Positions 4,514-8,067 of a stretch of 8,067 nt of DNA are shown here, in pieces. A model generated the notes under the pieces. That model was not told the DNA's origin. It made no database searches and saw only the letters and a program-made list of their open reading frames with translations. Both the position numbers and the translations under genes were made by a program. This stretch comes from DATKMP01 sp035541775. GTDB taxonomy: Bacteria > Bacteroidota > Ignavibacteria > UBA10030. The first letter of the stretch is position 1. Each line of letters begins with the position of its first letter. Where the stretch lies: NCBI GenBank assembly GCA_035541775.1, contig DATKMP010000189.1, positions 1-8,067 on the forward strand, in the 5' to 3' direction.

Positions 4514-7344
4514 GCGAATTTTTGTTTTAAAAATCTTCCCGTGTGAGAATTTGGATTCGCTGCGATCTCTTCCGGTGTTCCGAGTGCAACAATATTGCCG
4601 CCGGCAACTCCTGCATCAGGCCCGAGATCGATCACAAAGTCCGCACATTTGATGACATCGATGTTATGTTCGATGACGATGAGCGAATGCCCCGCTTCGA
4701 CTAATGCATCAAAACATTTGAGCAATTTTGCAATATCATCGGAATGTAACCCTGTCGTCGGTTCATCAAATATAAAGAAAGTACATCCTTCTTGTTCCGA
4801 TGAAGAGAGGTGATGCGCTAATTTGATGCGCTGTGCTTCGCCGCCGGAAAGCGTCGTTGCCGATTGTCCGAGCCGGATATAGCCCAATCCCACATCGTCC
4901 AGTACCTGCAAGCGCTTTGCTACGCGCCTTCCTTCCGGCGAAGCCGTGAAAAAAGCAACCGCTTCTGTCGCCGTCATATTCAAAATGTCGTGCACATTTT
5001 TACCGCGGTAATGAACATCCAAAATTTCTTGTTTAAACCGTTTACCTTTACAGGATTCGCATGGTAAAAATAAATCTGCAAGAAACTGCATTTCAATGTG
5101 CTGCACGCCGTCGCCTTCGCACACTTCGCACCGGCCTCCAGGAACGTTAAAAGAAAAATGCCCCGGAGTATAGCCATGTGTTTTTGCTGCGGCGGTATTG
5201 GCCAGCAAGTCGCGAATAAGATCGAACACTTTCAAATACGTGACAGGATTGGAACGCGGACTTTTACCGATGGGAGATTGATCGACCATCTCCATGCGCG
5301 CAATATATTCTACGCCGTCTATCGATCGGCATTTGCCGGCGGTGCCTTCATAGCCGCCTTTGCGCTTCATCAATCCGGCATACAACACTTCATGCACGAG
5401 CGTACTTTTTCCGGAGCCGCTGACGCCCGTGACACATACGAATCGGTTTAACGGAATTCGTACATCGATGTTTTTCAAATTATGCGCCGACGCGCCGCGA
5501 ATGAAGAGCGACTGCTCGGAATCTTCACGGCGTTTTTTGGGGACAGGAATGGCAAGAGTGCCGTTGAGATATTTTGCCGTGAGTGATGATGGATGTTTCA
5601 GTAATTCGGGCAACGTTCCGGCGAAAACAACTTCGCCGCCTCGTTCGCCTGCGCGCGGCCCCATATCGACAACGATGTCGGCTTCTTTCATCATTTCTTC
5701 ATCGTGTTCAACGACCATAACGGTATTGCCGACATCCCGTAACGATTTCAGAAGATCGATCAACCGTTGATTATCACGCGGATGCAACCCGATGGTCGGT
5801 TCATCCAATACATATAACGCTCCCATCAAGGAAGAACCGAGCGACGTTGCAAGACTGATACGCTGCGATTCGCCGCCGGAAAGTGTCATCGTCAAGCGGT
5901 CTAAGGTGAGATAGCCAAGGCCGATGCCGTTGAGAAAGCGCAGGCGCTTTCGGATTTCTTCCAGAATGCGTTTCGCAATTTCCATTTCGTATGCGCTCAG
6001 GTTGATGCCGGCAAAAAATTGGTTCGCATCGGCAATCGACATGCTGACGACATCGTACATATTTTTTCCGTTGACGCGGATATTCAAAACATCGCTGCGC
6101 AAGCGTGAGCCGCCGCACGCATCGCACGTTGTATATCCGCGGAATCGGCTGAGAAAAACTCGATAATGTAATTTGTAGGATTTCCGTTCGATATATTTGA
6201 AAAATTTTATCAATCCATCGAACGCACCAAAACCGTTCATCACAACATCAAGATGTTCTTTCTTCAATTCAGCAAATGGGATATCGACCGGAATGCCGGC
6301 TTGCTGCGATATATGCAAAAGGTCGGAAAGATTTTCATGCCAGCGCGGCGTCGACCATGGCGCAATCGCTCCTTCACGAATCGATTTATTCGGATCGGGA
6401 ACGACTAAATCCATATCGATTCCCATGATGCGTCCGAACCCCTGACACACCGGACACGCACCGACCGGGTTGTTGAAGGAAAATAACCGCGGCTCCGGAT
6501 TTTCGTAGCGCGTGCCGTCGTTGTCGCATTCGTAATGCCGGGAGAACCGCAGAAGCGTTTTCGATTCCAGCACTTGCACAAAGACATAACCGCCGCTTTC
6601 TTCAAATGCCGTTTGGATAGAATCGGCAAGGCGCGTGGCGTTATCGGCATGATCTTTTCGTACAATCAAACGATCGATCAGCACATAAATATTTTTTTTA
6701 GATTTCGACTTGAATTCTTGTTCGTTGAGATCGACGAGTTCATCGTTCACCAGCAAGCGAAAAAATCCTCGCTGCTTGAGCGTCGTAATTTCATCTTTCA
6801 CGGTGTGCCCCGCATGTTCCGGCAGCGGAAACATGATGAATACTTTTGTGCCATCCGGTTCTTGCTGCAGCCGATCCACAACACTGGAAACAGTCTCACG
6901 CTTTACTACGCTGCCGCATACGCTGCAATATGTTTGTCCGATTCTTCCGAAGAGCAAGCGCAGGTAATCATAAATTTCTGTGGAGGTGGCAACCGTGGAG
7001 CGAGGGTTACGCGAGGTCGTTTTCTGTTCAATGGCAATGGCCGGACTAATACCCTGAATTAAATCCACATCCGGCTTTTCCATTCTCTCTAAAAACTGCC
7101 GTGCGTACGATGACAAGCTTTCCACATATCGCCGCTGCCCTTCCGCATAAATGGTATCGAATGCAAGCGACGATTTGCCCGAACCGCTCACGCCGGTCAT
7201 AACAATCAGTTTATTGCGCGGAAGTGTCAGCGAAATATTTTTGAGATTATGCACTCGCGCGCCGCGAATAACAATCTCCGAAAGTTTGGATGATTTCGAA
7301 AGCGGCCCTGCGATGGAACGAGGCGATGTAGATTTTTTTGCCAT
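4510..7344 (-). CDS. uvrA: Excinuclease ABC subunit A (UvrA)
   Basis: A complete 944-residue UvrA, the DNA-damage-sensing ATPase dimer that loads UvrB in nucleotide excision repair. First ABC module: Walker A GVSGSGKSS (51-59), YCSVC (139-143), an insertion with CPVC (297-300), CDAC (407-410), signature LSGGES (488-493), Walker B with DEP (514-516), H-loop His547. Second module: Walker A GVSGSGKST (640-648), DQSPIGKSPRSNP (688-700), a complete zinc finger with cysteines 739, 742, 762 and 765, signature LSGGEA (832-837), DEP (860-862), H-loop His893. The first zinc site is reduced: Cys273 is followed by Asp276 where E. coli has the second cysteine. Both ATPase sites look intact. The start MAKKSTSPRS gives about 20 basic residues before the conserved region and has no Shine-Dalgarno site. 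Its stop overlaps that of the opposing beta-barrel gene. No uvrB or uvrC is in the window. Confidence 0.98.
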   Translation of the reverse strand: MAKKSTSPRSIAGPLSKSSKLSEIVIRGARVHNLKNISLTLPRNKLIVMTGVSGSGKSSLAFDTIYAEGQRRYVESLSSYARQFLERMEKPDVDLIQGISPAIAIEQKTTSRNPRSTVATSTEIYDYLRLLFGRIGQTYCSVCGSVVKRETVSSVVDRLQQEPDGTKVFIMFPLPEHAGHTVKDEITTLKQRGFFRLLVNDELVDLNEQEFKSKSKKNIYVLIDRLIVRKDHADNATRLADSIQTAFEESGGYVFVQVLESKTLLRFSRHYECDNDGTRYENPEPRLFSFNNPVGACPVCQGFGRIMGIDMDLVVPDPNKSIREGAIAPWSTPRWHENLSDLLHISQQAGIPVDIPFAELKKEHLDVVMNGFGAFDGLIKFFKYIERKSYKLHYRVFLSRFRGYTTCDACGGSRLRSDVLNIRVNGKNMYDVVSMSIADANQFFAGINLSAYEMEIAKRILEEIRKRLRFLNGIGLGYLTLDRLTMTLSGGESQRISLATSLGSSLMGALYVLDEPTIGLHPRDNQRLIDLLKSLRDVGNTVMVVEHDEEMMKEADIVVDMGPRAGERGGEVVFAGTLPELLKHPSSLTAKYLNGTLAIPVPKKRREDSEQSLFIRGASAHNLKNIDVRIPLNRFVCVTGVSGSGKSTLVHEVLYAGLMKRKGGYEGTAGKCRSIDGVEYIARMEMVDQSPIGKSPRSNPVTYLKVFDLIRDLLANTAAAKTHGYTPGHFSFNVPGGRCEVCEGDGVQHIEMQFLADLFLPCESCKGKRFKQEILDVHYRGKNVHDILNMTATEAVAFFTASPEGRRVAKRLQVLDDVGLGYIRLGQSATTLSGGEAQRIKLAHHLSSSEQEGCTFFIFDEPTTGLHSDDIAKLLKCFDALVEAGHSLIVIEHNIDVIKCADFVIDLGPDAGVAGGNIVALGTPEEIAANPNSHTGRFLKQKFA

Positions 7345-7351
7345 AAAATAT

Positions 7352-7366
7352 AAGATACAAAAAAAA
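7352..7366 (-). promoter_or_regulatory. T-tract plus TATCTT element before uvrA (candidate promoter)
   Basis: On the minus strand this reads TTTTTTTTGTATCTT. An identical 15-base copy lies at 7906-7920 upstream of the vanZ-like gene. TATCTT (7357-7352) would be a -10-like box; only seven bases separate it from the uvrA ATG, so the mRNA would be leaderless or nearly so. No good -35 box is seen 17 bases upstream. The T-tract is also the tail of the hairpin described next. Confidence 0.35.
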
Positions 7367-7388
7367 GAGAAGGGCTTCTTTCTTTTTT
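7359..7388 (-). terminator. Weak intrinsic terminator between the vanZ-like gene and uvrA
   Basis: On the minus strand AGAAG-CC-CTTCT forms a small core, extended by an A-rich arm (7388-7380) that can pair with the following T-run (8 T, 7366-7359) with one mismatch. It lies 33 to 62 bases after the vanZ-like stop codon. The core is short and GC-poor, so termination may be partial, with some readthrough into uvrA. Confidence 0.4.
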
Positions 7389-7420
7389 CCAGCAGGCGTA
7401 TGAAGAAACGGAATAGATAC

Positions 7421-7867
7421 CTATGCGTTCTGCTTGAACCAGCGTTTCAGTGTGCTGATCGCAAGCGCGGCAATTCCGCCTATTGCATCGATCCCCACAT
7501 CGACGATGGATGCAGATCGTCCGCCAACGAAGGATTGATGATACTCATCCGAAGATGCCAATAAAACCAACACGATGAACGAATACAGTACCCAACGCCC
7601 TGCATGACGTTCATCCGATCCGCTGCGAAACGCACGGAACAACAGCAATCCTGATATAAAATATTCCGTGAGATGAGCTAGCTTTCGAATCACAAAATGC
7701 AGGTGCTCGATTTCTCTGTGGGATCGTGACGGAAACAGAAAACGCAAAATGGGTTCAACAATTGAAGATGTGTTTTGTGCCGTGAACATCGCCGTGGACA
7801 TCCAAAAGATAATACCTATCCACACAATGACCGGAAACCAATATTTCATATTATTATTCGAATTCAT
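7421..7867 (-). CDS. VanZ-like family integral membrane protein
   Basis: A 148-residue inner-membrane protein with about four hydrophobic segments (roughly 8-27, 62-80, 92-105, 121-139). The VanZ-like family signatures are clear: RKLAHLTEYF (61-70) in the second segment, and SSDEYHQSFVGGRSASIVDVGIDAIGG (105-131, key residues Asp107, Glu108, His110, Gln111, Arg117 and Asp123). VanZ itself was named for low-level teicoplanin resistance, but most members, including stand-alone ones like this, have no known function and should not be read as resistance genes. The start is supported by GAGG (7875-7872) four bases upstream of the ATG; an internal Met7 is less likely. It lies upstream of uvrA in the same direction, separated by 76 bases and a weak terminator. 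Confidence 0.9.
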   Translation of the reverse strand: MNSNNNMKYWFPVIVWIGIIFWMSTAMFTAQNTSSIVEPILRFLFPSRSHREIEHLHFVIRKLAHLTEYFISGLLLFRAFRSGSDERHAGRWVLYSFIVLVLLASSDEYHQSFVGGRSASIVDVGIDAIGGIAALAISTLKRWFKQNA

Positions 7868-7905
7868 TTTTCCTCAAACAACACGTAGGGTATTCGCTTC
7901 TATTC

Positions 7906-7920
7906 AAGATACAAAAAAAA
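7906..7920 (-). promoter_or_regulatory. T-tract plus TATCTT element before the vanZ-like gene (candidate promoter)
   Basis: This is the same 15 bases as before uvrA, TTTTTTTTGTATCTT on the minus strand. With TATCTT (7911-7906) as a -10-like box, transcription would start near 7899 and leave about 30 bases of leader that include the GAGG ribosome-binding site. The -35 region (GCTGAA at 7934-7929) is a poor match. Confidence 0.4.
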
Positions 7921-7948
7921 CATTGGACTTCAGCACTTAATTCTCCCC

Positions 7949-7967
7949 AAAAAATATTTTTTAAAAA
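7949..7967. repeat. A/T palindrome and A-tracts upstream of the vanZ-like promoter
   Basis: AAAAAATATTTTTT (7949-7962) is a perfect 14-base palindrome. It continues into AAAAA and is bounded by CCCC and CCC. It lies about 50 to 70 bases before the predicted start of the vanZ-like transcript, where an UP-element or a bent A-tract would act. It could equally be intergenic composition. Confidence 0.4.
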
Positions 7968-7983
7968 CCCGCTTTCATCCGCA

Positions 7984-8067
7984 TTACCGTGCAACCGGAA
8001 TTTGCTGGAGTCGTTTGTACAACTCAGTTCGCAAATTCATTATAGGCGTACAAAACCCCACTTTGTA
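7984..8067 (-). CDS. Possible C-terminal end of another gene (5' end outside window)
   Basis: The minus strand is open from the right edge to a TAA at 7986-7984, giving 27 residues that end LRTELYKRLQQIPVAR. The composition looks protein-like, and the other two minus frames stop sooner. The stretch is too short to identify a family. Against it, TATAAT occurs on the same strand at 8044-8039, so this could be intergenic DNA with a promoter. Confidence 0.25.
   Translation of the reverse strand, partial: YKVGFCTPIMNLRTELYKRLQQIPVAR

Noticed and set aside
4595..7062. Several long open frames on the plus strand opposite uvrA (up to about 175 codons)
   Set aside because: They are antisense shadows of the uvrA codon pattern, with no family motifs or ribosome-binding sites, while uvrA is unmistakable.
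7421..7867. Reading the VanZ-like protein as a glycopeptide-resistance gene
   Set aside because: There is no vanA/vanH/vanX/vanS/vanR neighbour, and the family is widespread in bacteria without such resistance.
1..8067. A new defence, mobile or biosynthetic system
   Set aside because: Recognised genes are housekeeping (serA, serC, rlmI, uvrA) or common membrane/exported proteins. No transposase, integrase, direct-repeat boundary, repeat array or toxin-antitoxin pair is visible.

Overview
The window is ordinary housekeeping DNA from a Gram-negative bacterium, most likely of the Bacteroidota/Chlorobi/Ignavibacteria side of the tree. Three things point there. One gene encodes an outer-membrane-barrel-like protein with a signal peptide. 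UvrA has a reduced first zinc site (Cys-x2-Asp in place of Cys-x2-Cys), a form I recall, unverified, from Bacteroidota/Chlorobi-type UvrA. Some genes carry a clear Shine-Dalgarno sequence while others have none, which argues against a typical enteric or Firmicute genome. The assignment is an inference; no rRNA or marker comparison was possible.

Left part (1-2486): serine biosynthesis. The N-terminal 85 codons of serA (3-phosphoglycerate dehydrogenase) run leftward off the edge, behind a good TTGAGG-17-TATAAT promoter. serC (phosphoserine aminotransferase) is complete, runs rightward and ends in a strong intrinsic terminator. Between these two consecutive pathway steps lies a leftward, visibly AT-richer gene for a small exported protein of unknown function.

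Middle (2487-4513): an RlmI-type 23S rRNA methyltransferase gene is followed after 46 bases by a gene for a putative outer-membrane beta-barrel protein, probably in the same transcript. The barrel gene meets uvrA tail to tail, and the two stop codons share the four bases TTAA.

Right part (4510-8067): a complete leftward uvrA (nucleotide excision repair ATPase), preceded by a VanZ-like membrane protein gene in the same direction. A short A/T-rich hairpin sits between them. An identical 15-base element (a T-tract then GTATCTT on the minus strand) precedes both genes, and a shorter version precedes serC; it is a candidate promoter element. The last 84 bases may hold the 3' end of another leftward gene.

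No mobile element, CRISPR array, tRNA or rRNA is visible. I found no evidence of a new multi-gene system. The points worth following are regulatory architecture (candidate leaderless starts, shared T-tract element, serA operator-like repeats), the exported protein between serA and serC, and the UvrA zinc-site variant.
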